A stretch of 64,000 nucleotides of DNA from Aquaspirillum sp. LM1 (GTDB lineage: Bacteria > Pseudomonadota > Gammaproteobacteria > Burkholderiales > Aquaspirillaceae): the NCBI RefSeq assembly GCF_002002905.1, contig NZ_CP019509.1, positions 3,572,001 through 3,636,000 on the forward strand, in the 5' to 3' direction. A model generated the notes under the pieces. That model ran no database searches and was not told the DNA's origin. It saw nothing but the letters and a program-made list of their open reading frames with translations. The translations under genes were made by a program, and so were the position numbers. Below are positions 36,164-43,855 of this stretch, in pieces (the stretch's first letter is position 1; the number at the start of each line of letters is the position of its first letter).

Positions 36164-37843
36164 TCAGTTTGCTGTCCGTTTGACCCTGGTGTGGTACAAC
36201 TGGGTCAGCAGCGTTTCAAATCCACGGGCAAAGCCTGCTGCATTACATAACGGTGACGCCAGCATGCGGGCGCGCAGCGTCTGGCGCAGGGTGGCCAGAT
36301 AGGGCAGCCTGGCGGCCAGGTCCACGGCTATCTGCACATAGTCCTCGCCGGTGTGTCCGGCCAGTTCGGTCAGGCCCAGCGCTGACAAAAACGCCCAGGT
36401 TTGCCGGCTGACTGGCCGCGCCTGCGGCCAACTGACCACCGGCACGCCCATCCACAATGCCTCGCAGCTGGTATGCCCGCCGGTAAACGGAAACGGGTCC
36501 AGTGCGATATCCATATCGGCATATTCGCCCAGCAGCTCGGCGTGACAGGAAAACGGACGCAATGTCATCCGCTCCGGGTCAATCCCGCGTCGGGCAAACG
36601 CATCCCGCACCTGCTGCCGGGCGCTGGCTTCGCTGTAATCCCGCCATTTCAACAGCAGGCGTGAATCGGGCACAGCAGCCAAAATCTGCGCCCAGCGGTC
36701 AAACACCCCATCGTGGTATTTAGCCGGATTATTGAAACTGCCAAAGGTAATATAACCCCGCTGAAGCGCCGGGGGCGGGGCAACAGCCGGGGCAAATCCG
36801 GGTGCCCGATAGCAAAACCGCCCGGCAGGCAAATACGCCACCTGCTCGGTAAACTGTGTTTCTGCGCCTGCTGGCACATGCCAGCGATCCATCAGCACAT
36901 AATCCATCGCCGGCACCCCGGTGGTGGCAAAGTAGCCCAGCCACGACACCTGCAGCGGCGCGGCCCGCCGGGCCAGCACGGCCAGCCGGTGGCCAGCGGT
37001 GTGTCCGGACAGATCCACCAGCACGTCCAGCTGATGGCTGCGCAAAGTGGCCAGCAGCGAAGCCGAATCCAGCGCCGACACATCCAGCCAGGCCGCCTGC
37101 TGCTTCAGCGCCTGGCGCGTGTCATCGTCGCGTCCGCCAGTGCTATACAACACCGGCTGGATGCGTTGCCGGTCCAGCGCATCCAGCACCGGCAACAGAA
37201 ACATCCCCACCGGATGGTCGCATAAATCCGGCGACAGGAACCCCACCCGCAATGGCTGCCCCGCCTGGGGTGGCCGGTCCGGCATGGGATCTGCTGGCGG
37301 GCACAGCGCGGCAAACGCCTGCGCCTGTTGATACAAGCGCGTTGTTTCCACCGGCTGGTACTGCATCGCCATCAGCCGGGTGGACAGCAGCGCAGCCAGA
37401 TTGTCTTGGGCTAGCGCCAGGTTTGGCTCCAGCTGCAGCGCCTGGCGCAATGCCTGCTCCGCGGCATCCCATTCCGCCACATCCGCCAGCGCCACGCCCA
37501 GATTACACTGCGCCAGCGCCCAGCCCGGCTGCCGTTCGGTGGCCAGGCGAAACGCCGCCACTGCCTCGGCAGGGCGATGGGCGGCACGCAGGGCATTGCC
37601 TAAATTATACGCCGCATGCTGATTCGACCCCGGCAGCGCCACCGCACGCTGCAGCAGTCCGATGGCTTCTTCCAACTGGCCGTGCTGGCGCAAGATGCTG
37701 CCCAGATTGGTCAGCGCGGGCAGGGTGTCTGGCGCGATGGCCAGCACCGCCCGATAGCCTGTCACCGCCTGATCCAGCTGCCCGGCACGATGGGCAGCAA
37801 TGGCGTCGGCCAACTGGGTAGAAGAGGCAGGGGCGGTGTTCAT
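36164..37843 (-). CDS. TPR-containing O-GlcNAc transferase-like (SPINDLY/GT41) glycosyltransferase
   Basis: A 559-residue protein. About four TPR units occupy residues 10-150. A GT41 catalytic region follows, with SPDLCDHPVGMFLLP, LDVLVDLSGHTAGHRLAVLARRAAPLQVSWLGYFATTGVPAMDYVL, ITFGSFNNPAKYHD and DPFPFTGGHTSCEALWMGVPVV, the conserved UDP-sugar-binding blocks. Bacterial relatives are cytoplasmic and glycosylate proteins such as flagellin or surface proteins. It lies a few kilobases from large S-layer-like proteins, but a link is inference only. The start at 37843 removes a 43-residue extension with no similarity. Confidence 0.85.
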   Translation of the reverse strand: MNTAPASSTQLADAIAAHRAGQLDQAVTGYRAVLAIAPDTLPALTNLGSILRQHGQLEEAIGLLQRAVALPGSNQHAAYNLGNALRAAHRPAEAVAAFRLATERQPGWALAQCNLGVALADVAEWDAAEQALRQALQLEPNLALAQDNLAALLSTRLMAMQYQPVETTRLYQQAQAFAALCPPADPMPDRPPQAGQPLRVGFLSPDLCDHPVGMFLLPVLDALDRQRIQPVLYSTGGRDDDTRQALKQQAAWLDVSALDSASLLATLRSHQLDVLVDLSGHTAGHRLAVLARRAAPLQVSWLGYFATTGVPAMDYVLMDRWHVPAGAETQFTEQVAYLPAGRFCYRAPGFAPAVAPPPALQRGYITFGSFNNPAKYHDGVFDRWAQILAAVPDSRLLLKWRDYSEASARQQVRDAFARRGIDPERMTLRPFSCHAELLGEYADMDIALDPFPFTGGHTSCEALWMGVPVVSWPQARPVSRQTWAFLSALGLTELAGHTGEDYVQIAVDLAARLPYLATLRQTLRARMLASPLCNAAGFARGFETLLTQLYHTRVKRTAN

Positions 37844-38025
37844 GGGATAAGACAATAATTGGTGAGCACTGGGGCGTGCGGAGGATAGGAGGAGGGCGAA
37901 GATGAATGCATAGCGGTTGTGCTGCCAGCGATGGAATGACAGGCCTGGGACCCTAACCATGGAGCAAGTCACACTATATTAACACTAACATCCATGCACA
38001 AACCTGCTTTGCAGCGCCAGGACAC

Positions 38026-38425
38026 ACATCCGCACCGCCATCCATGAGTCGGCAGTGCTCTGGAATTCAATCAGCAGGTAAAGATACACCCATTCGCCGT
38101 CGGCCTTCAGTCGTCGGGGATGAAGCCCAGGGCAATCGCATGAACGGATATCAGCCCAAGTCCGCAGAACAGTTGATGGCCATTCTCATGAAATGAACAC
38201 TCTGCCAGCCGCTACGGGCCTTCTTTGTCCATGATTCCGTCCAAAAAAACCACAAGTAGAGAGGGTGTGGACAGTCTCTGGCTTGTCGGTTGTGGGTAAA
38301 CACCAGTCAATCGCATGATAAAAACATTCATGCGATTGCCCTGGGATGAAGCCCAGCACCAAGTCACGCACCACTTCGGGGGCGGAGAACAGCAGCTTGT
38401 AGGAAGCATCGGTGTCGTGGGGCAC
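38026..38425 (-). pseudogene. Decayed Rpn copy with internal deletion, 3' truncation and MITE insertion
   Basis: Reading from 38425, the first about 25 codons (MPHDTDASYKLLFSAPEVV...) are those of Rpn-1. The frame is then broken by the 216-base element at 38128-38343. Beyond it the Rpn sequence resumes, skips about 115 bases present in intact copies, runs on to the LYLLIEFQSTADSWM region and stops matching near 38026. It lies 20 bases after Rpn-1, the spacing seen between the intact tandem copies, so it is the eroded end of the array. Confidence 0.85.
38128..38343. mobile_element. 216-bp MITE with 17-bp inverted ends and 10-bp target duplication
   Basis: The ends are CAGGGCAATCGCATGAA (38128-38144) and its exact reverse complement (38327-38343). 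The host sequence GGATGAAGCC occurs directly before (38118-38127) and directly after (38344-38353) the element, and only once at this point in the intact Rpn genes. That is a target-site duplication. The element encodes no transposase. CAGGG termini with a duplication near 8-10 bp would suit an ISAs1-type parent, which I could not confirm. Confidence 0.85.
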
Positions 38426-38445
38426 GGTGGGTTGTGTAGCGCTTG

Positions 38446-38682
38446 TCAGGCGTGCTCAAACACCTCGGCCAATGTCTTGGCGTCCAGCACCCGGTCACTC
38501 CACCGCTCCAGTTGCGCGGAACTCGCGGAACGGATTCGAGCGACGCAGTCAGCAGGCAGTGCGCCAAAGCGGCGGGTGAGCAAGCGTTGCAGCAACAGGG
38601 CTTCGCCTTCTTGTCGACCCTCTTGCTTGCCACGCTGTTCATGCTGCTGTGCCCACTGGTCAAACCGTTCTGCCAAGGTCAT
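38446..38682 (-). CDS. Putative internally started RpnS of Rpn-1
   Basis: In-frame ATG (codon 239 of Rpn-1) with AAGGAG at 38689-38694, six bases upstream. It would give a 78-residue protein, the shortest of the set, with three Gly tetrads. By analogy with E. coli RpnS it would be an antitoxin to its own full-length product. Confidence 0.5.
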   Translation of the reverse strand: MTLAERFDQWAQQHEQRGKQEGRQEGEALLLQRLLTRRFGALPADCVARIRSASSAQLERWSDRVLDAKTLAEVFEHA

Positions 38683-39396
38683 TTTCAGCTCCTTCAAGTC
38701 GCGCACCTTGGGCAAGGCCAGGGTGTGTTTGCTTTGTCTTAACAGCACGGCCCGGATCCAGATGGCAAACGTGCGTTTCAGCTCTGGCTTGCCTTCCAGC
38801 CATTCGTTCAACAGATCAATCAGTTGCAGCAGTGCCTGTTCGTTTTCCGGGTGTTCTACCCGGATGATGGCCGCCACCAGGTTTTTCAGCTCGGCCAGAT
38901 CGGCGTCGGTGTAGCGGTTTTCGTCGATCAGCAGGTATTCCAGCTTGGGCAGGTGTTTGGCCACCAGGCCGGGGGCTTTGGGAATCAGATCGGCGATGTC
39001 GGTGGCGGCGCGCCAGTTGCCCTGGCCGTTATACAGCACAATCGGCAGCACGGGCGGCAACCGCCGGCCTGGCAGTACGTCGCCGCGCCGGATCAGGTCC
39101 TGATAGAGCAGGCCGAGGTAAGTCATCATTCGCACCGCCATCCACGGGTCGGCGGTGCTCTGGAATTCAATCAGCAGGTAAAGATACACCCATTCACCGT
39201 CGGCCTTGACTCGCCAGACCACATCATCGGCGCGGTCGCGCAGGTCGTCGGTGACGTAGCTGCCGGGGATTTTTTCCAGGGTGGTGTAATCCAGACTGTG
39301 CAGCCAGTCGTCGGGGATGAAGCCCAGCACCAGGTCATGCACCACTTCGGGGGCGGAGAACAGCAGCTTGTAAGAGGCGTCGGTGTCGTGGGGCAT
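38446..39396 (-). CDS. rpn: Rpn-1: recombination-promoting nuclease, PD-(D/E)XK family
   Basis: A 316-residue protein of the Rpn/YhgA-like (Transposase_31) family. The nuclease core has Asp58 in RADDVVW and Glu77-x-Gln79 in LLIEFQST, the D...ExQ variant of the PD-(D/E)XK site. The C-terminal part (from Met239) contains three Gly tetrads (EQRG, KQEG, RQEG) before EALLLQRLLTRRFGALP. The ATG at 39396 has no Shine-Dalgarno; a GACAAT box ends six bases before it. It follows Rpn-2 by 20 bases on the same strand. E. coli homologues are endonucleases now known to act as toxins in phage defence. Confidence 0.88.
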   Translation of the reverse strand: MPHDTDASYKLLFSAPEVVHDLVLGFIPDDWLHSLDYTTLEKIPGSYVTDDLRDRADDVVWRVKADGEWVYLYLLIEFQSTADPWMAVRMMTYLGLLYQDLIRRGDVLPGRRLPPVLPIVLYNGQGNWRAATDIADLIPKAPGLVAKHLPKLEYLLIDENRYTDADLAELKNLVAAIIRVEHPENEQALLQLIDLLNEWLEGKPELKRTFAIWIRAVLLRQSKHTLALPKVRDLKELKMTLAERFDQWAQQHEQRGKQEGRQEGEALLLQRLLTRRFGALPADCVARIRSASSAQLERWSDRVLDAKTLAEVFEHA

Positions 39397-39416
39397 GGGG
39401 GTATTGTCGATCTTGG

Positions 39417-39737
39417 TCAGGCTTGCTCAAACACCTCAGCTAATGTCCTGGCGTCCAGCACCCGATCACTCCACTGCTCCAGTTGCCCGGAACTTGCGGC
39501 CCGGATTCGAGTTACGCAGTCGGCAGGCAGTGCGCCAAAGCGGCGGGTGAGCAAGCGTTGCAGCAGCAGGGCTTCACCTTCTTGCCGACCCTCTTGTCGC
39601 CCTTCTTGTCGACCTTCTTGTCGACCTTCTTGTCGACCTTGCTGCTGACCTTTCTGCAAGCCCTCCTGCCACCCCACCAGCTTGCCACGCTGCTCATACT
39701 GCTGCGCCCACTGGTCAAACCGTTCGGCCAAGGTCAT
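39417..39737 (-). CDS. Putative internally started RpnS of Rpn-2
   Basis: ATG at codon 239, with AAGGAG (39744-39749) six bases upstream, predicts a 106-residue product with ten tetrads, likely a long amphipathic helix. Confidence 0.5.
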   Translation of the reverse strand: MTLAERFDQWAQQYEQRGKLVGWQEGLQKGQQQGRQEGRQEGRQEGRQEGRQEGEALLLQRLLTRRFGALPADCVTRIRAASSGQLEQWSDRVLDARTLAEVFEQA

Positions 39738-40451
39738 CTTCAGCTCCTTCAAGTCGCGCACCTTGGGCAAGGCCAGGGTGTGTTTGCTTTGTCTTAACAG
39801 CACGGCCCGGATCCAGATGGCAAACGTGCGTTTCAGCTCTGGCTTGCCTTCCAGCCATTCGTTCAACAGATCAATCAGTTGCAGCAGTGCCTGTTCGTTT
39901 TCCGGATGTTCTACCCGGATGATGGCCGCCACCAGGTTTTTCAGCTCAGCCAGATCGGCGTCGGTGTAGCGGTTTTCGTCGATCAGCAGGTATTCCAGCT
40001 TGGGCAGGTGTTTGGCCACCAGGCCGGGGGCTTTGGGAATCAGATCGGCGATGTCGGTGGCGGCCCGCCAGTTGCCCTGGCCGTTATACAGCACAATCGG
40101 CAGCACGGGCGGCAACCGCCGGCCTGGCAGTACGTCGCCGCGCCGGATCAGGTCCTGATAGAGCAGGCCAAGGTAAGTCATCATCCGCACCGCCATCCAC
40201 GGGTCGGCAGTGCTCTGGAATTCAATCAGCAGGTAAAGATACACCCATTCGCCGTCGGCCTTGACTCGCCAGACCACATCATCGGCGCGGTCGCGCAGGT
40301 CGTCGGTGACGTAGCTGCCGGGGATTTTTTCCAGGGTGGTGTAATCCAGACTGTGCAGCCAGTCGTCGGGGATGAAGCCCAGCACCAGGTCATGCACCAC
40401 TTCGGGGGCGGAGAACAGCAGCTTGTAGGAGGCGTCGGTGTCGTGGGGCAT
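39417..40451 (-). CDS. rpn: Rpn-2: recombination-promoting nuclease with the longest tetrad tract of its subfamily
   Basis: 344 residues from the conserved MPHDTD start at 40451; a longer frame from 40547 is rejected because all paralogues start here. Active-site residues are as in Rpn-1 (Asp58, Glu77, Gln79). Ten Gly tetrads lie near residues 254-293, five of them RQEG in a row. The ATG has no Shine-Dalgarno but is preceded by TACAAT ending six bases before it. It is divergent from HigBA, which begins 100 bases away. Confidence 0.88.
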   Translation of the reverse strand: MPHDTDASYKLLFSAPEVVHDLVLGFIPDDWLHSLDYTTLEKIPGSYVTDDLRDRADDVVWRVKADGEWVYLYLLIEFQSTADPWMAVRMMTYLGLLYQDLIRRGDVLPGRRLPPVLPIVLYNGQGNWRAATDIADLIPKAPGLVAKHLPKLEYLLIDENRYTDADLAELKNLVAAIIRVEHPENEQALLQLIDLLNEWLEGKPELKRTFAIWIRAVLLRQSKHTLALPKVRDLKELKMTLAERFDQWAQQYEQRGKLVGWQEGLQKGQQQGRQEGRQEGRQEGRQEGRQEGEALLLQRLLTRRFGALPADCVTRIRAASSGQLEQWSDRVLDARTLAEVFEQA

Positions 40452-40527
40452 GGGGGTATTGTAGCGGTCAGTGGGGCGATGCAGAAGGTGTTGCCATTGT
40501 TGGCGTGACGGGCTCCTCTTGCTGCAG

Positions 40528-40545
40528 GTTAGCATATTCGCTAAC
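40528..40545. promoter_or_regulatory. Probable HigBA operator
   Basis: The inverted repeat GTTAGC / GCTAAC with a 6-base spacer ends five bases before the toxin ATG, a position suited to autoregulation by the XRE antitoxin. Confidence 0.55.
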
Positions 40546-40550
40546 ATTTA

Positions 40551-40880
40551 ATGATGAACTGGTCAATCAATTACTTCAATGAGCGTGTCCAACGAGAAAT
40601 CGCTGAATGGCCAGTGGGGATTTACGCTGACTTTCTGCGCTTGGTGAGCCTCATGGAGAACCATGGTGCCGATCTTCGACTACCGCACTCACGGGCGATG
40701 GGCGAAGGTTTGTTCGAGCTACGTTGCAAGGGTAGTGAAGGGATCGGCCGCGCTTTTTACTGCACGATGGTTGGTCACCAGATCGTCATTCTGCACAGCT
40801 TCATCAAGAAAACACCGGAAACGCCAGCCCACGAACTCAAAACGGCCCGCAAGCGACTCAAGGAGATTAAACATGGATAA
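40551..40880 (+). CDS. higB: HigB-like RelE-superfamily toxin (phage-derived Gp49-like)
   Basis: A 109-residue toxin with the Gp49-like pattern FELRCKGSEGIGRAFYCTMVGHQIVILHSFIKKTPETPAHELKTARKRLKEI; Arg and His/Lys residues in it correspond to the mRNA-cleaving site of RelE/HigB proteins. The toxin comes first, as is usual for HigBA. It overlaps the antitoxin by eight bases. Two adjacent ATG codons (40551 and 40554) are possible starts, and no Shine-Dalgarno precedes them. Confidence 0.88.
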   Translation: MMNWSINYFNERVQREIAEWPVGIYADFLRLVSLMENHGADLRLPHSRAMGEGLFELRCKGSEGIGRAFYCTMVGHQIVILHSFIKKTPETPAHELKTARKRLKEIKHG

Positions 40881-41184
40881 CGACCGCTACAATCCAGTTC
40901 GCCTAGATATCCAGGCAGAACTTGCTCACGCGATGCAGCGGCCAGGCTTTCAGGCAGCCTGGGAAGCGTCAGAAGAAGAATATGCCGCGATCAGCGAGCT
41001 GCTGCAGGCGCGCAAGGAAGCAGGGCTGACACAGGAAGAAGTCGCCACTCGCATGGGCACAACCAAAAGCGCCATCTCGCGTCTGGAAGCCTCAATTCGT
41101 AGCAACAGCCATTCCCCTTCATTCGCTACACTACGCAAATATGCACACGCCTGTGGCAAGCGGCTGATCATCAAGATGGTGTGA
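40873..41184 (+). CDS. higA: HigA-like XRE antitoxin
   Basis: A 103-residue protein with an XRE helix-turn-helix ARKEAGLTQEEVATRMGTTKSAISRLEAS at about 47-75. The N-terminal extension probably wraps the toxin. The start at 40873 has AAGGAG eight bases upstream, inside the toxin gene end. It neutralises HigB and most likely represses the operon through the repeat at 40528-40545. The module sits where one Rpn unit appears to have been lost. Confidence 0.88.
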   Translation: MDNDRYNPVRLDIQAELAHAMQRPGFQAAWEASEEEYAAISELLQARKEAGLTQEEVATRMGTTKSAISRLEASIRSNSHSPSFATLRKYAHACGKRLIIKMV

Positions 41185-41282
41185 TGTCTCACCTCACCGC
41201 CTACGCCACACGCATCCCTGCCATCCCCATCTCTTCATCCCGTTGACCCACGTGCAGGTAAGCTCCATCGCTTAACGGCTAC

Positions 41283-41321
41283 CAGTACAAGCCGCTTGAT
41301 AAGAGGCATCGGTACGCGGGG
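41283..41321 (-). pseudogene. Scrap of an Rpn start region
   Basis: Reading from 41321, the sequence ATGCCCCGCG...ACCGATGCCTCTTA...AAGC follows the first 12 codons of Rpn-3 (MPRDTDASYK) with small indels that break the frame. It lies 22 bases beyond the Rpn-3 stop, as expected for a lost tandem unit. Confidence 0.65.
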
Positions 41322-41343
41322 CATGGGGTAGCGGAGTGGTTGA

Positions 41344-41628
41344 TCAGGCCGGATCAAACACCTCGGCCAGCGTCCGGGCATCAAGCACCTGGTCACTCCA
41401 CTGCTCCAGCTGCCCGGAACTCGCCGCCTGAATTCGGGCGATATAGTCAGCGGGCAAGGGGCCAAAGCGGCGGGTGAGCAGGCGCAGCAACAGCAGGGCT
41501 TCGCCTTCTTGCCGGCCCTCCTGTCGCCCTTGCTGTTGGCCTTTCTGCAAGCCTTCCTGCCACCCCACCTGTTTGCCGCGCTGTTCGTACTGCTGCGCCC
41601 ACTGGTCAAACCGTTCTGCCAAGGTCAT
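41344..41628 (-). CDS. Putative internally started RpnS of Rpn-3
   Basis: ATG at codon 239, with AAGGAG (41635-41640) six bases upstream, predicts 94 residues and seven tetrads. Confidence 0.5.
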   Translation of the reverse strand: MTLAERFDQWAQQYEQRGKQVGWQEGLQKGQQQGRQEGRQEGEALLLLRLLTRRFGPLPADYIARIQAASSGQLEQWSDQVLDARTLAEVFDPA

Positions 41629-42342
41629 CTTCAGCTCCTTCAAGTCGCGCACCTTGGGCAAGGCCAGGGTGTGTTTGCTTTGTCTTAACAGCACGGCCTG
41701 GATCCAGATGGCAAACGTGCGTTTCAGCTCTGGCTTGCCTTCCAGCCATTCGTTCAACAGATCAATCAGTTGCAGCAGTGCCTGTTCGTTTTCCGGGTGT
41801 TCTACCCGGATGATGGCCGCCACCAGGTTTTTCAGCTCGGCCAGATCGGCGTCGGTGTAGCGGTTTTCGTCGATCAGCAGGTATTCCAGCTTGGGCAGGT
41901 GTTTGGCCACCAGGCCGGGGGCTTTGGGAATCAGGTCGGCAATGTCGGTGGCGGCGCGCCAGTTGCCCTGGCCGTTATACAGCACAATCGGCAGCACGGG
42001 CGGCAACCGCCGGCCTGGCAGTACGTCGCCGCGCCGGATCAGGTCCTGATAGAGCAGGCCAAGGTAAGTCATCATCCGCACCGCCATCCACGGGTCGGCA
42101 GTGCTCTGGAATTCAATCAGCAGGTAAAGATACACCCACTCGCCGTCGGCCTTGACCCGCCAGACCACATCATCGGCGCGGTCGCGCAGGTCGTCGGTGA
42201 TGTAGCTGCCGGGGATTTTTTCCAGGGTGGTGTAATCCAGGCTGTGCAGCCAGTCGTCGGGGATGAAGCCCAGCACCAGGTCACGCACCACTTCGGGGGC
42301 GGAGAACAGCAGCTTGTAAGAGGCATCGGTGTCGCGGGGCAT
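41344..42342 (-). CDS. rpn: Rpn-3: recombination-promoting nuclease
   Basis: A 332-residue paralogue starting MPRDTDASYK, with the D...ExQ site at Asp58, Glu77 and Gln79. Seven tetrads run EQRG-KQVG-WQEG-LQKG-QQQG-RQEG-RQEG. The C-terminus differs from its neighbours at several residues (RRFGPLPADYIARIQAASS). It starts 20 bases after the Rpn-4 stop, with GACAAT before the ATG and no Shine-Dalgarno. Confidence 0.88.
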   Translation of the reverse strand: MPRDTDASYKLLFSAPEVVRDLVLGFIPDDWLHSLDYTTLEKIPGSYITDDLRDRADDVVWRVKADGEWVYLYLLIEFQSTADPWMAVRMMTYLGLLYQDLIRRGDVLPGRRLPPVLPIVLYNGQGNWRAATDIADLIPKAPGLVAKHLPKLEYLLIDENRYTDADLAELKNLVAAIIRVEHPENEQALLQLIDLLNEWLEGKPELKRTFAIWIQAVLLRQSKHTLALPKVRDLKELKMTLAERFDQWAQQYEQRGKQVGWQEGLQKGQQQGRQEGRQEGEALLLLRLLTRRFGPLPADYIARIQAASSGQLEQWSDQVLDARTLAEVFDPA

Positions 42343-42362
42343 GGGGGTATTGTCGATCTTGG

Positions 42363-42635
42363 TCAGGCTTGCTCAAACACCTCAGCTAATGTCCTGGCGT
42401 CCAGTACCCGGTCACTCCACCGCTCCAGTTGCCCGGAACTCGCTGTGCGGATTCGAGTTACGCAGTCGGCAGGCAGTGCGCCAAAGCGGCGGGTAAGCAA
42501 GCGTTGCAGCAATCGTGCCTCACCCGTTTGTTCGCCTTCTAGTCGCCCTTCTTGTCGCCCTTCTTGCCACCCCACCAGCTTGCCACGCTGCTCGTACTGC
42601 TGCGCCCATTGATCAAACCGTTCTGCCAAGGTCAT
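42363..42635 (-). CDS. Putative internally started RpnS of Rpn-4
   Basis: ATG at codon 239, with AAGGAG six bases upstream, predicts 90 residues and six tetrads. Confidence 0.5.
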   Translation of the reverse strand: MTLAERFDQWAQQYEQRGKLVGWQEGRQEGRLEGEQTGEARLLQRLLTRRFGALPADCVTRIRTASSGQLERWSDRVLDARTLAEVFEQA

Positions 42636-43349
42636 CTTCAGCTCCTTCAAGTCGCGCACCTTGGGCAAGGCCAGGGTGTGTTTGCTTTGTCTTAACAGCA
42701 CGGCCCGGATCCAGATGGCAAACGTGCGTTTCAGCTCTGGCTTGCCTTCCAGCCATTCGTTCAACAGATCAATCAGTTGCAGCAGTGCCTGTTCGTTTTC
42801 CGGATGTTCTACCCGAATGATGGCCGCCACCAGGTTTTTCAGCTCGGCCAGATCGGCGTCGGTGTAGCGGTTTTCGTCGATCAGCAGGTATTCCAGCTTG
42901 GGCAGGTGTTTGGCCACCAGGCCGGGGGCTTTGGGAATCAGATCGGCGATGTCGGTGGCGGCGCGCCAGTTGCCCTGGCCGTTATACAGCACAATCGGCA
43001 GCACGGGCGGCAACCGCCGGCCTGGCAGTACGTCGCCGCGCCGGATCAGGTCCTGATAGAGCAGGCCGAGGTAAGTCATCATTCGCACCGCCATCCACGG
43101 GTCGGCGGTGCTCTGGAATTCAATCAGCAGGTAAAGATACACCCATTCACCGTCGGCCTTGACTCGCCAGACCACATCATCGGCGCGGTCGCGCAGGTCG
43201 TCGGTGACGTAGCTGCCGGGGATTTTTTCCAGCGTGGTGTAATCCAGGCTGTGCAGCCAGTCATCGGGGATGAAGCCCAGCACCAGGTCACGCACCACTT
43301 CGGGGGCGGAGAACAGCAGCTTGTAGGAGGCGTCGGTGTCGTGGGGCAT
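42363..43349 (-). CDS. rpn: Rpn-4: recombination-promoting nuclease
   Basis: A 328-residue paralogue from the conserved start at 43349; an 11-residue extension to 43382 is rejected. The nuclease half is almost the same as in Rpn-1 to -3. Six tetrads end RLEG-EQTG-EARLL, unlike the EALLL of its sisters. TACAAT ends six bases before ATG and there is no Shine-Dalgarno. Upstream, 43361-43391 keeps the 3' end of another Rpn gene, so the array was once longer. Confidence 0.88.
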   Translation of the reverse strand: MPHDTDASYKLLFSAPEVVRDLVLGFIPDDWLHSLDYTTLEKIPGSYVTDDLRDRADDVVWRVKADGEWVYLYLLIEFQSTADPWMAVRMMTYLGLLYQDLIRRGDVLPGRRLPPVLPIVLYNGQGNWRAATDIADLIPKAPGLVAKHLPKLEYLLIDENRYTDADLAELKNLVAAIIRVEHPENEQALLQLIDLLNEWLEGKPELKRTFAIWIRAVLLRQSKHTLALPKVRDLKELKMTLAERFDQWAQQYEQRGKLVGWQEGRQEGRLEGEQTGEARLLQRLLTRRFGALPADCVTRIRTASSGQLERWSDRVLDARTLAEVFEQA

Positions 43350-43360
43350 GGGGGTATTGT

Positions 43361-43391
43361 AGCGCTTGTCAGGTGTGCTCAAACACCTCTC
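43361..43391 (-). pseudogene. 3' scrap of a further Rpn gene
   Basis: The sequence encodes the EVFEHT-stop end seen at the C-terminus of Rpn-1 (EVFEHA) and keeps the short spacing to Rpn-4. The similarity ends at about 43391. Confidence 0.65.
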
Positions 43392-43535
43392 ACGCCGAGT
43401 GATTTTTTCTTCGTCGCGTATTCCAGTTCGGAAAAGCTGGCTTGCTTTGTCATGTCACCATCCACGTTCAATGGGCTGATGTTCGCTGATCAGGAGGCTT
43501 AGATCCAGCGGTTGGGGAATAAATCAGTGTGTCCC

Positions 43536-43587
43536 CAGATACGTTCTTTGATACTGGGAAGTAAATTACCTATACTGTCAACGTATC
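43536..43587 (+). promoter_or_regulatory. MazEF promoter with flanking operator repeat
   Basis: A -35 TTGATA (43547-43552) and -10 TATACT (43570-43575) are 17 bases apart. The promoter is flanked by a perfect 9-bp inverted repeat AGATACGTT (43536-43544) and AACGTATCT (43579-43587), a likely binding site for the MazE-type antitoxin. Confidence 0.7.
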
Positions 43588-43612
43588 TACATTTGTTTCA
43601 ACGGAGATCGGC

Positions 43613-43855
43613 ATGGCACTTCAATTCGTTAAGAAATGGGGTAACAGTCCCGCAGTGCGTTTGCCGGCCGCCATCATGGAAGCCGCACACCTCTCGCTTG
43701 ATCAGCCCGTCGAAGTGCGAGCTGAGAATGGCCGTATCGTCATCGAGCCGGCAGCACCGGTCTACAGCCTGGATGATCTGCTGGCCGGCATTACAGCCAA
43801 GAACCGGCATACCGAGCAGGACTTTGGGTTGCCACAGGGTCAGGAGTTGCTCTGA
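43613..43855 (+). CDS. mazE: MazE/ChpS-like AbrB-fold antitoxin
   Basis: An 80-residue antitoxin. The swapped-hairpin AbrB DNA-binding domain is KKWGNSPAVRLPAAIMEAAHLSLDQPVEVRAENGRIVIEP (about 7-46). The C-terminal acidic tail DDLLAGITAKNRHTEQDFG binds the toxin. GGAGAT lies seven bases before the ATG. It overlaps the toxin start in a TGATG. Confidence 0.92.
   Translation: MALQFVKKWGNSPAVRLPAAIMEAAHLSLDQPVEVRAENGRIVIEPAAPVYSLDDLLAGITAKNRHTEQDFGLPQGQELL

Noticed and set aside
39590-39660. CRISPR-like short repeats in the region of repeated CTTCTTGTCGACC-type units
   Set aside because: These are in-frame codons for the RQEG tetrads of Rpn-2, with no unique spacers between them.
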